64,000 nt of DNA from NCBI RefSeq assembly GCF_000227135.1, contig NC_018232.1, forward strand, positions 306,216 through 370,215, given 5' to 3'. This DNA is from Leishmania donovani (Eukaryota > Euglenozoa > Kinetoplastea > Trypanosomatida > Trypanosomatidae). Position 1 is the first letter of the stretch. Every line of letters starts with the position of its first letter. The notes beneath the pieces are model-generated. The model did no database searches. It was not told the origin of the DNA and saw only the letters and a list, made by a program, of their open reading frames with translations. This document shows positions 50,627 to 61,248 of this stretch, piece after piece. A program made the translations under genes and the position numbers.

Positions 50627-52666
50627 ATGTCGCACAACGCGCTTTACACTACCCCTCGTGCGGTACCGTACTGCACCCTGGCCATCGCCAACGCCTTCAA
50701 GGACCTGACCCCGAAGCAGCGTCACTACGCCCATCACATGATGGCGGCGGGGTGGTGCGGCGCCCCGGTGGTGGCTGAGCAGGTGAGTCCCGAGTCTCTG
50801 CCGCTCCTGCGTTTCTTCTTCCAGGTGCTCAGTGCGCAGCCGCTGGACACCTTCAAGGCGAACAGCGTCAACGCCGGCGTCGACCCCGATGAGGTGAACC
50901 AGTTCCTGGAATACTTCGCGATGGTCTACTCGAACATGGGCAACTACCTCTCCTTCGGCGACACCAAGTTCGTCCCATCGATTCCGAAGGAACGCTTTGC
51001 GAAGATCGTGGCGAGCGCGGACGGGTCTCCGGCGGTGGATGCGCAGCTGCTGGACGCCATCTACAACCTGGACGACGACAAGCTGACGCTGGACTTCCCT
51101 CCCAAAGGGCTTACGCGGTACTACAGCCCAAACGTCACCCGCGAAGACGCCGCTGTCGCGAACGACTTCCTGGCGTCGAAAAAGATGGACGGCGTCAACA
51201 CACGCGTGTTCAAGGAGGAAGACGGCACCCTCGTCATCCGCGTCGCGGCGGCGACCGAGAGGACGGTGCCGGCGGAGAAGTTCAACGGACGCACCATTGC
51301 AATTTACTATGGCGACTACAAGGAGGAGATGGCCCGCGTCGTCGCGGAGCTGCGCAAGGCGCAGCCGTACGCGGAGAACGAGACGGAGGTGCGTATGTTG
51401 AACCACTACATCGAGCACTTCCAGTATGGCGACGTGGACGTGCACAAGGAGAGCCAAAAGGAGTGGGTGAAGGATGTGGGGCCGACGGTGGAGACGAACA
51501 TCGGCTTCATCGAGTCGTACCGCGACCCCTCCGGCGTGCGTGCGGAGTGGGAAGGCTTCGTGGCGGTGGTGAACAAGGAGCAGTCGAAGATGTACGGCGC
51601 ACTGGTGGCACAGGGCGAGAAGTTCGTTGCTGAGCTGCCGTGGGGCAAGGCGTTCGAGAAGGACGTCTTCTCCAGCCCGGACTTCACCAGCCTTGACGTC
51701 CTGGGCTTCGCGAGCAGTGGCATTCCGGCTGGCATCAACATCCCCAACTACGACGACATTCGCCAGACCGTTGGCTTCAAGAACGTGTACCTGTCCAACG
51801 TGGTGAGCGCGATAACCTTCAAGGACAAGCTCAACTACATCACAGAGGCGGACTGGGAGCTGTACAAGGCGAGCATTCTCACCGCGACCTCGGTGAACGT
51901 CGGCATTCACGAGCTGCTGGGCCACGGCACAGGCAAGCTGCTGTCGGAGAACAGCGACGGCACCTTCAATTTTGACGAGAAAACGGTGGACCCAATCAGC
52001 GGCAAGCCCGTTGCCACGTGGTACAAGCCCGGCGACACGTATTCGAGCGTGTTTGGCGGTCTTGGCAGCTCGTACGAGGAATGCCGCGCTGAGGCGGTAT
52101 CGCTGTACCTCTGCTTGCTGCCAGACCTGCTGGAGATCTTCAACCTCCAGACAACGAAAGAGCAGCAGGACGTCATCTATGTCTGCTGGCTGAACATGGT
52201 GCGCGCCGGCCTGGTCGGGCTCGAGTTCTACACCCCGGAGAAGCAGCAGTGGCGCCAGGCTCACATGCGGGCACGTTTCTGCATTCTCCAGGCGCTGGCG
52301 CGTGCACCGAACCCGATTGTGCAGATCACCGAGAACGCCAAGGAGGGCGTCCTCATCACACTCGACCGCGAGCGCATCGCCACAGACGGGCGCCAGGCGA
52401 TTGGGGACCTGCTCGTGAACCTCAATGTTAACAAGGCGACGGCCGACGCGAAGCGCGGCAGCGCCTACTTTGAGAACATGACGGTCGTGAGCGACCAGTA
52501 CGTGCACTACCGCGACATCATCATGGCGCGCCGCAAGCCGCGCAAGCAGTACGTCCAGCCGCACACCTTCATCAGCGGGGATACGGTGGAGGTGCGGGAG
52601 TTTGCCGGATCGGTAGAAGGGGTCGTGGAATCCTTCGTTACCCGGCACCGCGAGATCCCGCTGTAG
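50627..52666 (+). CDS. DPP3: Dipeptidyl peptidase III (metallopeptidase family M49), 679 aa
   Basis: DPP III is a cytosolic zinc exopeptidase that releases dipeptides from the N-terminus of short peptides. The hallmark M49 motifs are intact: HELLGH at 428-433 (zinc His428 and His433, catalytic Glu429) and EECRAEA at 484-490 with the third zinc ligand. Surrounding family blocks are recognisable (LNVGIHELLGHGTGKLL-type context, GGLGSSYEECRAE, NMVRAGLVGLEFYTPE). The length is close to the usual size of about 680-740 aa and there are no low-complexity inserts, unlike most neighbours. The ATG at 50627 starts directly in a conserved N-terminal region. It is the last plus-strand gene before the strand switch. 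Confidence 0.96.
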   Translation: MSHNALYTTPRAVPYCTLAIANAFKDLTPKQRHYAHHMMAAGWCGAPVVAEQVSPESLPLLRFFFQVLSAQPLDTFKANSVNAGVDPDEVNQFLEYFAMVYSNMGNYLSFGDTKFVPSIPKERFAKIVASADGSPAVDAQLLDAIYNLDDDKLTLDFPPKGLTRYYSPNVTREDAAVANDFLASKKMDGVNTRVFKEEDGTLVIRVAAATERTVPAEKFNGRTIAIYYGDYKEEMARVVAELRKAQPYAENETEVRMLNHYIEHFQYGDVDVHKESQKEWVKDVGPTVETNIGFIESYRDPSGVRAEWEGFVAVVNKEQSKMYGALVAQGEKFVAELPWGKAFEKDVFSSPDFTSLDVLGFASSGIPAGINIPNYDDIRQTVGFKNVYLSNVVSAITFKDKLNYITEADWELYKASILTATSVNVGIHELLGHGTGKLLSENSDGTFNFDEKTVDPISGKPVATWYKPGDTYSSVFGGLGSSYEECRAEAVSLYLCLLPDLLEIFNLQTTKEQQDVIYVCWLNMVRAGLVGLEFYTPEKQQWRQAHMRARFCILQALARAPNPIVQITENAKEGVLITLDRERIATDGRQAIGDLLVNLNVNKATADAKRGSAYFENMTVVSDQYVHYRDIIMARRKPRKQYVQPHTFISGDTVEVREFAGSVEGVVESFVTRHREIPL

Positions 52667-52835
52667 GAGCGTCCTCCCGCATCAAGCAATCGGGGACGGA
52701 AAAGTAGTGGAAACATACACCCATGCGCACCCACAGACTACATTTATATATACATAGCCGTTTGCTGGCATGCTTTATGTTTCTCTTGGGCTATGATGGT
52801 ACGATGGTAAATGCATGCATCCACTACCACGTCTC

Positions 52836-53011
52836 CCTCCACCCTCGCTCCCTCATACGCACACGTAAAAGCAAGCGCACCCACGCACCTTATCGTTTCC
52901 TTTGTGTTTGGTGGAACGCCTCCTTCGTTTGCGCACTACCATGAATCTATCTCGCGGTGTCACTGTTGATGTGGAGAGGTTGCTGTGAGCGTGCGCGCGC
53001 GTCCTCTCTCC
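52836..53011 (+). repeat. 176-bp perfect direct repeat, copy B
   Basis: Identical to 45750-45925, in the same orientation 7,086 bp away. It begins 170 bases after the DPP III stop codon. The two copies bracket the glutaminyl cyclase and DPP III genes. Confidence 0.95.
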
Positions 53012-53989
53012 GTCTCGCGTTTGTGTTGCTGCTGTTTTGTCATGGTGCGCTGAAACAGGTGTGGTAACACTCACGCGAGATGAGAGGAATGCACAGAGGT
53101 GCACGCACACACGTGTACGCGGGCTAATGAAAAAGAACTATGTATTGTGAAGTCATGGTACGCGCACGCTCAACAGGAAAGGGCGCTCCCCCCCCCCTCT
53201 CCTCCTCTCCCTCCCCTTATGCACATCGTCTCTACTGCTGGCTGCGCTCAGGTCACGCCATGTCACATACCTTGAGCCTCCATGTTTTTCGATTTCGCCT
53301 CTTAAACTGCCCCCCCCCCTCCCCCTTGGCCTGATCTGTTACGCCTTGTCGACGAAGCGCGCATGCACTTCAGTGTGCAAGTGCTGCAACGCATTGTGCA
53401 CGCGCGCGTGAGCGGGGGGACTTGTTGTCCATGGTGAATCTCTCTTCCGTGCGTCCGCATCCCCCTCCCTTCCCCTCTCTCCACCCCTCCCATTTCCGTG
53501 TGTGGGTGTGGAGAAGGATGCAGTGCGCTGTAGGGAGTCTGATGCGCTCCTCTCCCTCAAGGAGGAAGATCGTCGTCGTGCGACTCAAGGCACACAGTGA
53601 CGACGCGGCAGAACGTGATTGTCATTTCGCTATCAGCTCCTGCTAAGTTGCATGCAACCCTTCCGCATCTATCCGCGTTGGTTGCGCTTGTGACGTGGGC
53701 GTCAACTCCCCCACACCAGCCCTAGCGCTTGCAGAACTCCTCTTTTCCCTTCTTGTATGGAAGTGGACGCTTGGCCCGGTCTGCCTTCCCCCCCTCCTTC
53801 GTGTATGCTCGGCCCAACCAACGGACGAGAGGTGCGGCGAGTTCGCCCTTTCCGTCCTTCCTCGCATATCTAGCCGATTCCTGTGTTATCCATACGCGCC
53901 CCCCCCCAACCGCTTACCCGGTGTCGTCTCTGGTACTGCGTGGATCTGCTGTGGAATGCCGGTAGCATGCAAGAGGGGAAGGGGCAGTG

Positions 53990-54740
53990 AGAAGGAAAAA
54001 CGTGCGCCTCACGACCGGCCCGCGTACGTCACGTTCAACTTGCAGCCGCGACGATGCGCAGTGCGGGCCTCACTCCCCTTTGTGCCGTGCACGTTCAACG
54101 GATCACAGGGCCAGCGCTCCCCTGGCCCAAGCCAGGCAAGCAACGCGTGGGAGCCCCCTCCCCCCTCACGGTTATCCATTTGCGCGCGCTGCCCCCTCTG
54201 GATTTCTGCTCACTCGCACAGAGGTGAAGGGGGAGGAGCGGGGAAGGGGTTGGACACCAAGCGCTGCGCCCCGCCCCACCAGCAGCGCTTGTCAAGGAAT
54301 GTCTGTTCCCACCAGGCCAAGGCGAAGGAGTTCGTCGTCCGTTTTCATCAGCCGTGCTTCCTTGCCCGGTGACGTCGAACGATTTGGCAACCCTGGTGCG
54401 TTGCAAGATGGCGCGCGCCGCCGCCACGAAGATCAGCCCCCCACCCTCACCACATCCCGAAGACACGGGCGAAAAGCCGGGCTTTCGAAAAAAGGCTTTG
54501 CGACGAGGCGTGGGGCTCAAGTGCGGACATGCTCCGCGGTGTGATTCTGCAACGGCGGACGTGCGCGGGGTGGGCTGCTCCGTTTCCGGCCTGACCCGGT
54601 TCCCTCGCTTCAACGGCGGGCCCGCGCCACCCCTCTGCAGGGGTGCGGGTCACACCGACACACAGCCAAGCAGAGCACCACGTCAACGCAGCGCGTCACC
54701 CTCGCTGGTCCACGTCCTCCCCGCTAAGCCTGATTAGCCC
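53990..54740 (-). mobile_element. Possible SIDER-like short degenerate retroposon
   Basis: This stretch is GC-rich, non-coding on both strands and lacks the microsatellites typical of neighbouring spacers. Read on the minus strand it begins with GGACGTGGACCAGCGAGGG and includes a TTGACGTGGTGCTCTGC segment that recalls the conserved 79-bp signature of trypanosomatid ingi/L1Tc-clade retroposons and Leishmania SIDERs. I am relying on memory of that signature, so the call is tentative. A dead autonomous element of the same clade appears to lie next door. Ends are approximate. Confidence 0.35.
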
Positions 54741-54866
54741 CCGACGGTTACAGAGCTGAGCTCCGGCTTACCTGGCGCTACGTCGTGTGGATCCAAGGAG
54801 CCACTTGTTCAGAGAGTTGTCTTTCCCGCTTTATTCTATCATTAACACCCATCCCACCACCACCAA

Positions 54867-54938
54867 GTCCGTGTGGCTCAATGGAAGAGCATCTGACTAC
54901 GGATCAGAGGGTTGCAGGTTCGAATCCTGTCACGGATG
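54867..54938 (+). tRNA. tRNA-Arg (anticodon ACG)
   Basis: The 72-nt cloverleaf folds fully. The acceptor stem is GTCCGTG with CACGGAT (54931-54937) and discriminator G. The D arm is GCTC/GAGC, the anticodon stem TCTGA/TCAGA with loop CTACGGA (ACG at 54899-54901), and the T arm GCAGG-TTCGAAT-CCTGT. An A box (TGGCTCAATGG, 54874-54884) and a B box (GGTTCGAATCC, 54917-54927) are intact, and there is no intron. A34 is normally edited to inosine in tRNA-Arg(ACG). A T5 terminator follows three bases after the gene. Confidence 0.97.
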
Positions 54939-54940
54939 AC

Positions 54941-54945
54941 TTTTT
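54941..54945 (+). terminator. Pol III T5 terminator of tRNA-Arg
   Basis: Five T residues begin two bases after the tRNA discriminator base. Confidence 0.85.
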
Positions 54946-54998
54946 GCGCCAGTTCACAAAAACCAAGGGCCGCCTAGATCCGCCGGCGGCCGCCTCCC

Positions 54999-55104
54999 GA
55001 GCACGACCACACTTGAGTGAAACCACCATATCCCGTCCGATCTGTGAAGTTAAGCCCTCACAGGCTCGGTCAGTGATGACTCGGGAACCCTGGGTGCCGT
55101 GCTC
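54999..55104 (+). rRNA. 5S rRNA-like gene, about 12 nt shorter than expected
   Basis: The sequence shows 5S hallmarks: the terminal helix GAGCACG (54999-55005) with CGTGCTC (55098-55104), the CCCGTCCGATCTGTGAAG block, the A-box region GTTAAGCCCTC (about 55049-55059) and the C-box region GATGACTCGGGAACC (55075-55089). A T5 tract follows at 55112-55116. The span is only 106 nt, against about 120 nt for eukaryotic 5S. The shortfall falls at about 55066-55073, where trypanosomatid 5S normally carries the helix IV/loop D arm (from memory, a second GGTCAGT-like motif). The promoter A-to-C box spacing is therefore also reduced. It may be a pseudogene, a functional variant or an assembly slip between short repeats. 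Confidence 0.8.
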
Positions 55105-55111
55105 CGTCTCC

Positions 55112-55116
55112 TTTTT
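55112..55116 (+). terminator. T5 run after the 5S-like gene
   Basis: Five T residues lie seven bases after the 3' end of the terminal helix, in the position expected for Pol III termination. Confidence 0.7.
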
Positions 55117-55149
55117 CTTCCTCGGGTGACCCCTGCGAACGCCACCGGC

Positions 55150-58100
55150 AGCGAGGCACCCACCCCAATGGCCGTTCGACGTCCCATGCGCGAGATCCTC
55201 CTGTTGTGCGCGAAAGCGTTTTTCCGATGGCCCACGCGCCCCTTCCGCCGGCGACCGCCCCCATCCGGCTTTTCGGAGCGCGGGCCCGAGGCGGCGCACC
55301 CCAAGAGCCCGCAGTGTGGAAACCCCAAAGGCAGGGCATAGCATACTTGCGAGGTCCGTGGCGAACGGGGCCGCGGTGGACAGACGCGCCCAAAAAGCAG
55401 CGGACGGTGGCGCTGCTTCCCTCCGAGGGCATGCGGCCAGGGCGTGCCCGGCGGGCGGCAGGGACACCAAAGGAGGCCCCCGGCTTTGCAAAAACACGGG
55501 AAGCAGCGGAGGCCCGGGCCTGGCGGGCGTACTGAGCGCGGCGGGGGCCTGCGAAAGCGTTAGCAGTGCCGGAAGCGGCCGCCGGGAAGCAGGGCGCGGG
55601 AAGAGAAGCCCCGCCAGCGGCTGGTATTGTGGGCGGCGGGGGCCATGGTCGCGGGGGGTGGGGGTTCTGGCGGGGCGGCGGCGCCGGCCAAACCAGCCCG
55701 CCGACGGCACCGTTTCCCACACGGAAGGGCGACAAAGGCCCAGGCGGTGGCCGTCTTATGACTGAGCAAGGGGTCCGGGCGCGGCCCCGGCGGAGGCAAA
55801 GCACCAAGGACCGGCCTGATAGCGGCCACGCGCGCGGAACGCACAGCGGGGACACCCGGCTGCACCGCCGACCATTCGCTCGGCAGGGCCCCCGCGGCAC
55901 CCCCGAACGAAGACAAAGGCCTTCGGGCACGACGCGCGGCCCGCCGGAAGCCTCGCCAACCACTGCGCTGAGCAAATGCTTTGCAGCGGATGGGGGAGAA
56001 TACGGGCCAGGCCGGCGCATTAGGAGGGAAAAAAAGACCCGTTATTTTTAGTTTGCCGAAACGGCCGTGCTCTGCGATGTGTTCGTGGCCGGGGATAAAC
56101 TTGAAAGAAAGCCACACCTTTGGCATGGTGAGGCGAGGGGTGCGCCCCAAGATTCTTCGCAGAACGCCGCCAACAACCATCTTTGGGCAGGCGCCGGGCC
56201 CCTAAGCAAGGAGAGCGGGTATGCAAAGACCCCCGCCACACGCAAACGGAGGTGTTTGTGGAGAATGTAAAGGCCACCCGCTGGGGACGGCGCAGTCTGC
56301 ACGGCGGCAAAAAAAAAAAAACACATTTCCCTTATAAGCAGGCAATGGTGCTCTAGAGCAGCCGCCACGCTTCAGCCAGTTCCCTGATTCACGGCGCTTC
56401 CGCCCCGGAGCATGCAGCTGACCCCACGCAACCCCGCTATGCGCGTTGGGTTTGCGGGGCGCTTCTCTTTTGCCGGGTCGCTAAAAAAAAGACCGCCTGG
56501 AAGGGCTGGGTGGGAAAAGGCTCCCCCCAAGGTCCAAAACGATGCGGCGGGGCGGCAGGTGTCAAACCTGCCACTGGTAGAATGGAAGGTGCGGCGGCGC
56601 CAAAGCAGCCGCGGATCCGGTGGGCGGGGGCAAAGGTTAGCCAAGCGAGCCCGCAAACCGCACCCCCCCCGCCGGGCAGTAACAAAGTTTCACCGCACGC
56701 ATTGTGGCGACGCCGCGTTTTTTACCCGCCCCACATAAGCTTCTTAAAGCAAGTCTACACACCGTGCGCGTGGCAGAACCCCGACCACAGTGCCAGTAGC
56801 ATTCCACTAGAATCGTTCAAGGCGGCCGTGTATCGAGAACGCGGCCGCGCGCCACCATGCCACAACACCGCGTAAGAGAAAATTTTAGAGGAAGGATGGG
56901 TGGCAAGGGCGCGTGGGAACCCCCTTGGGCCCCCAGGTGGGCATCGAAATGGCGTGTGGCCGCCGAAGGCGTGGGCGCGGCGGGCGCGGGCCCCTGCGCC
57001 GCAAAGGGGCCGGGGCATAACCCCCGGAAGCTTGTAGCCCCAGCCGTCGGTGGCGGTGGCGCCGTTTTAAGTAAGCAGAAGGCGGCCACCTCTCGCTAGC
57101 CAAAACAGCGGGGGATGGGTTTTCAGGGCCCTTAGATCCGTGAAGCGTGCGCGCCCACCCCGCAACGGTTCCCGGGGTCGTCCGGGGGGTGCGCTCGATC
57201 GTCCGCATGGTTAAACCTTTCGCAGCGAAGGCGCTGTTGCCGGCAAAAAAGGCGCGCCAAACCACTGGAGGAGCGCAAGGCCACCCACTTGAGGGAGGGG
57301 AGTTCTCGGCAGCGAAGGCCAACAGAGCGAGGATCCATCCATGGATGACTTCGCGGTTCAAGCGGAGAGTGCGCAGATACAAATTCCGCGCCACCACGGA
57401 GAAGACGCGGCTGCAAAGGAGGCCCGCAGCCCAGAAGACTAGCCACGAGCCTTCCTTTCACCACCAAAACATTTTAACGACGCAGACATGGCCTACCGTG
57501 TGCAAGGCGCACGTAGTCGACGAGAACCGAGCCTACTTCCCCCCTTTCCCGCGAACGCGGAAGGGTTTTCGACGTCACATGCAACAAAGGGCCCGGGGCT
57601 GGCTTTAGCTAGCGGGGTTTGCGTTCTGGGGGCCCATCATGGACACGATGCTGGCTTGAACGTGTCTAGAAACCACCCGCCCGGTGATCGCGCATAGGTT
57701 TTTTGCCAGCGCAACGAGCCTGTAGTGGGCGGGATCTTTGTGAGGCCAGGCCTCCTTTAGGAGCATGATAACCATGCCCAAACCACATGCGTTGGGCCCC
57801 TGGCCGCGGAGAGCGGCGCGACCCCATGGTTCCAGCAACCCCCGAAACCCCTTCCCGGGGGGTTGTCCGGATTTCTTGGCGGTGTGGGTAGTGGGGGGCT
57901 CGTGGCTGACCCGGAAAGCCTTTCCCAAAGCGCCCCCCTCGGCCCTACCCCGCAAACCGAAGAGAAAGCGCGGCGATGGGGGGGGGGCTTGGCCCGTCGC
58001 GCGTGTTTTTTGCGGGCTTCTGGGGCGCCTCGTTGGCGCTTGCTTTGGCGGGCGGGGGTGCGCTTGGCCGTCGCCTGGGGGGCCGGTTAACGGGGGCGGG

Positions 58101-61020
58101 TGGGGGCCCGGCGGCGTCAAACCGCCCCCCGCCGGTGGCGAGCCTCGGAAAACGGCGCCGCGCGCCACGCCCGAGCAGATAGCCCCCGGGCAGCGGTTTT
58201 CAGGCCCCCCAGCGCGGCCCAGTTTTGAAAAGGAGAAAGTGCCTAGAGCGGGGGTGAGGGCGCACGGCCACACAACGCCCTTGCGACAGCTTTAAACAAA
58301 AGCGACGGCACACAACCCCCAAAAAGTTTGCGCTTTTTGGGGCCGCGCCCTCCTCTGCAAATGGTCTTTTTTTAACCCCTGGGACGGCCGAAGCGCTTAA
58401 AGGCGAGCGACCTGTCGAGCATTTGGCCGAGCACAACGGCAATCATCAACCATGCGTGGCCAACGTCTGGGGTCACTTTTGCCGCCCGCAGTCACACCGC
58501 GCACCTTTCCGAACGCCAAGCCGTCTGCAGAGCTCAGCCCCGCAGCCGCCGTCTTTCCCCAAGGCGATGTTTTTCACTTAGCGCATCACGCTTCCATATG
58601 GGCAATTCAGCGAGCAAGGCCCCCTCTCGCGCTGGCCCGGCGGCTGAAAAAGGCCCTGGGTGAGGCCGCCGGCGTTTGCATCCGCAACGTCCGTCGCTGA
58701 GGCGCCGCTGACGATCTCGGCTGGAACCAGGGCGGCCTTTCTGGGGTGGCGCGTTGCCCTTTTGTTGCAGGGGGCGCGGCGGCCTTTTGGGCCAACCCAT
58801 CCGAAGCGCCAGGGCGAGGCAGACAACCCCGAAACCGGGCCGCGCGGCGCTTTCCAGCAACCGCCCGGACACCAGCGCGGAAAAGGGCGGGCGGCCGCCC
58901 TGCCGAGTTCACCGGCGTCTTTGCGTGCCGGAGAATGTTTTTTGAAAAACAGCTTAGAAGCACGCCCTGCGATAGCAAAATGAGTCGCAACAGACACCGC
59001 GCGATGGGTTCATCCAAAAGGGGGTTTGGTGGTGGGATGCTTTTCTCTTTTTGCAAACCGCGCAAATTCCACGTCGCACAGCCGAAAACCAGCCTTTGTT
59101 TTTGCCAAGCGTCACCGCTGCGAAATAAAAGCATTCGGTTTAAGAAACTCGTGGAAACATCGTGGCGCCGCCCGTGCCCGTGTGCGGGGGCGGGGTGGTA
59201 AACCATGGGGGTGGCAAGGCCCTCCGCGCGCCACAAGAAACGGCCCAGACCGCCCCCCCCCTTGCAGGCCGCCAGCCGTTCTGGCGCGCTGGCGCGGTTT
59301 CCCTCGCTGGGGGCGCCCCGCTTCTCATTATCCGTTTTTGGCCCCCGCTTCAAACCCTGGGTTTAAAACCGCCACGGGGCCACTCGCAGCCACCTCATCG
59401 ACGTGCGCAAAAAACGGGAACCGGCACGCCAGCCCAGCCGCGCAGACCTTACCCGGGCGCACGGGGCCGCCATACCGGAACCCACGTGGCATCGCGAGGC
59501 GCCGGCGGGTTCCGCCTGCCGAAAAAATGGCGCCGCAGAATAGCCTTAGTGGTCACAAAACGCGGGTGCCGCTTTTTATTAGCGCGTATTGAAAGGCTCG
59601 GCCTTTTGCCCTGGGGTTTTTGCCGCTAAAGTAAAGCAGCTTACCCGGCCGAACGCTCAGTGAACCTAAAAAAAAATTCTTGCGCCACCTGCTCAACGGC
59701 GGTGGGGGGCACATTTGGAAACCCCCCTTCCCCGAACTTTTTTTTCAGCGCGAGACGCGCGCTTTAAAATGCACGTTAAAGGAAGAGTCGCGCGCCCTAC
59801 CCCGGGGTCGAAAACCCCTTTACTTTTCGAAAAATTCCACGGCGCAAAAAACAGGGAGAATCAAGACACCGGGCCCACCAAAACAAACAAAACAGGGTAG
59901 GAAAAGCCCGTTCAAAAAAAAAATTGCTGGCCTGCCAAAGTTAAAAAAGGCGCCCGGCCCCCAAAACAAACGCCTCGTTACCAATATCAGAAGCCTCGTG
60001 TCAAAAAACCGGGCACAAAGTTTTTTCAAGCAAGGCGGATAAACAATGATCCCCCCCAAAAAAACGAAATCATCAGCTTAGCGCGGGTTCTGCCATCGGT
60101 CGCCTTGAAGCGAGCGCCGGCGCCGTGGGAAAAAACAGCTGGTAAACCTCACAAAAAAACGCCGAAGACCAAAACAGCAGGTGAAAAAAAAAAGCGGGGG
60201 CATGCCGGGAAAACAGAAATGGCGGGAGAAGACGGAGGAAACAAGCGCCCCACACCAGCAACACGTGCAAAATAGCCGCCGGGAAAAAATATAGGGCCCC
60301 CCCGATGCCGGGATCACCGTTTTCTTCCCACCCACCCCCCTTTGCGTGAAAAACGGTGGCCGGCCCGCCATGCTTCCCCCTTCCCCCGGCCATGGCGCGC
60401 GGAAAGCCGCCACGGATGCCGCGGGGCAGTTTGCAAACCAGTGGGTGCCGGGTGGCGCCTTCCCTTTCCAAATGCTGCATTATTTAAACGAGGTCAAAAC
60501 GCTTTGGGACAAATCAGGGTTGCCGCGCCTCTGTTGCCCCACGGCTTTTTCCTTTTGCCGATGCATGAAGAACCAGCCGCTCCCGAACCCGGCGACACAT
60601 CCCGATGCCGCCATTCTACCTTGAGGCCCCCCGCTAAACATAGTTAAAAAGAAAAAAGCGAAAAGAGTGCGGTTCGGCAACGCGCCTTTGTTTGCGACGC
60701 CTCAAGCACGCTGCGCTACAAACTTCACCTTGGGCGCTTTTAAAAGCAAACTAAGCGCTGTTTTCCGGACGGCTGCGCCACAAAATAAATGGTTTGCGGG
60801 TTTTTCGCGGGGGTGGGGCAGACCCTTTCTCCCAGCCCCAAAAGCACGTCCCGGGGCGGCGGCGGGCGCGCCTTTAAAACACGGAAGGCCGGCCGATAGG
60901 GACCGACCCGGCACCAAACCTTGCCCACCCGCCCGAAGCCATTCGCCCCCGCGTCCGGTTTGGGGACGCCAGGGGCGGTAGAAGGTGTGTCGAAAGCGGT
61001 TGGGTTTGCATAAAAAACCA
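55150..61020 (-). mobile_element. Degenerate non-LTR retroposon (DIRE-type, ingi/L1Tc clade)
   Basis: About 6 kb of GC-rich sequence, broken by stops and rich in short homopolymers, shows reverse-transcriptase blocks on the minus strand in correct order. They are HYRLVALAKNLCAITGRVV (57727 down), VLVDYVRLAH (57527-57498), REVIHGWILALLAF (57355-57314) and FFAGNSAF (57250-57227). These correspond to the non-LTR blocks usually written YRPVxLxSxLCKxxERxV, VxVDYxRAFD, RGVPQGSVLGPLLF and FFADD. Spacings of about 67, 58 and 32 codons are what the family shows. The catalytic Asp residues are replaced (AFD to LAH, ADD to AGN) and one block is in a different frame, so the element is dead. The length of about 5.9 kb fits an old autonomous element. 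The end points are set by neighbouring features and are approximate; endonuclease and C-terminal parts were not confidently seen. Confidence 0.7.
57227..57730 (-). pseudogene. Reverse transcriptase pseudogene core of the dead retroposon
   Basis: The fingers/palm segment of the element contains the four RT blocks listed for the whole element. The first, third and fourth blocks share one minus-strand frame; the VDY block lies in another, so at least two frameshifts separate them. Stops occur between the blocks. Both metal-binding Asp positions are lost, which excludes activity. Confidence 0.7.
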
Positions 61021-61021
61021 A

Positions 61022-61248
61022 CCGGCGATGACGCGCAAACGCGCTCGCATTTTCATGAGCATGTGGGCTGGGAAGGGGGCGGGTGGGTTGCGTGGGGCCG
61101 CCTCGCCCGATCAGCCAGCGTCGTGGCGATCACGCTGCCGTAGGCGCATGCAGGGGGGGTGGGCTTTGGCTTATTCTGTGTTTTGCGGGGTGGGGGCGGG
61201 GGGCTGGGGGCCAGCCGAAAGCAAACGCCATGGGGGATAAAGGCGGCG
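61022..61248 (+). repeat. 227-bp direct repeat flanking MST, copy A
   Basis: It matches 63473-63699 without gaps at a constant offset of 2,451 bp, with about 10 differences (roughly 95% identity). It lies beyond the 3' end of the MST gene and borders the dead retroposon. Confidence 0.95.

Larger units (their letters stand above)
52667..54866. other. End of the plus-strand unit; start of the convergent strand-switch region
   Basis: No protein gene seen. It contains the second copy of the 176-bp repeat (52836-53011), several C-runs (for example about 53188-53198 and 53309-53318), and from about 53650 onward a GC-rich non-microsatellite sequence unlike the ordinary spacers, described separately as possibly retroposon-derived. 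Confidence 0.65.

Noticed and set aside
50576..52648. 690-codon open frame on the minus strand opposite DPP III
   Set aside because: It mirrors the DPP III gene, which has clear M49 catalytic motifs. High GC at third codon positions suppresses antisense stops. The antisense product shows no domain and the neighbouring genes are all plus-strand.
58607..59353. Endonuclease (APE) start of the retroposon around a CATWNLRGLQKEK segment near 59,070
   Set aside because: The resemblance to an endonuclease N-terminal motif is too short and no downstream catalytic motifs were found in any frame.
55150..61020. Numerous open frames of 60-250 codons on both strands
   Set aside because: They overlap each other, lack coherent domains and arise from GC-rich decayed DNA. 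Only the minus-strand RT blocks make biological sense, and those are frameshifted.
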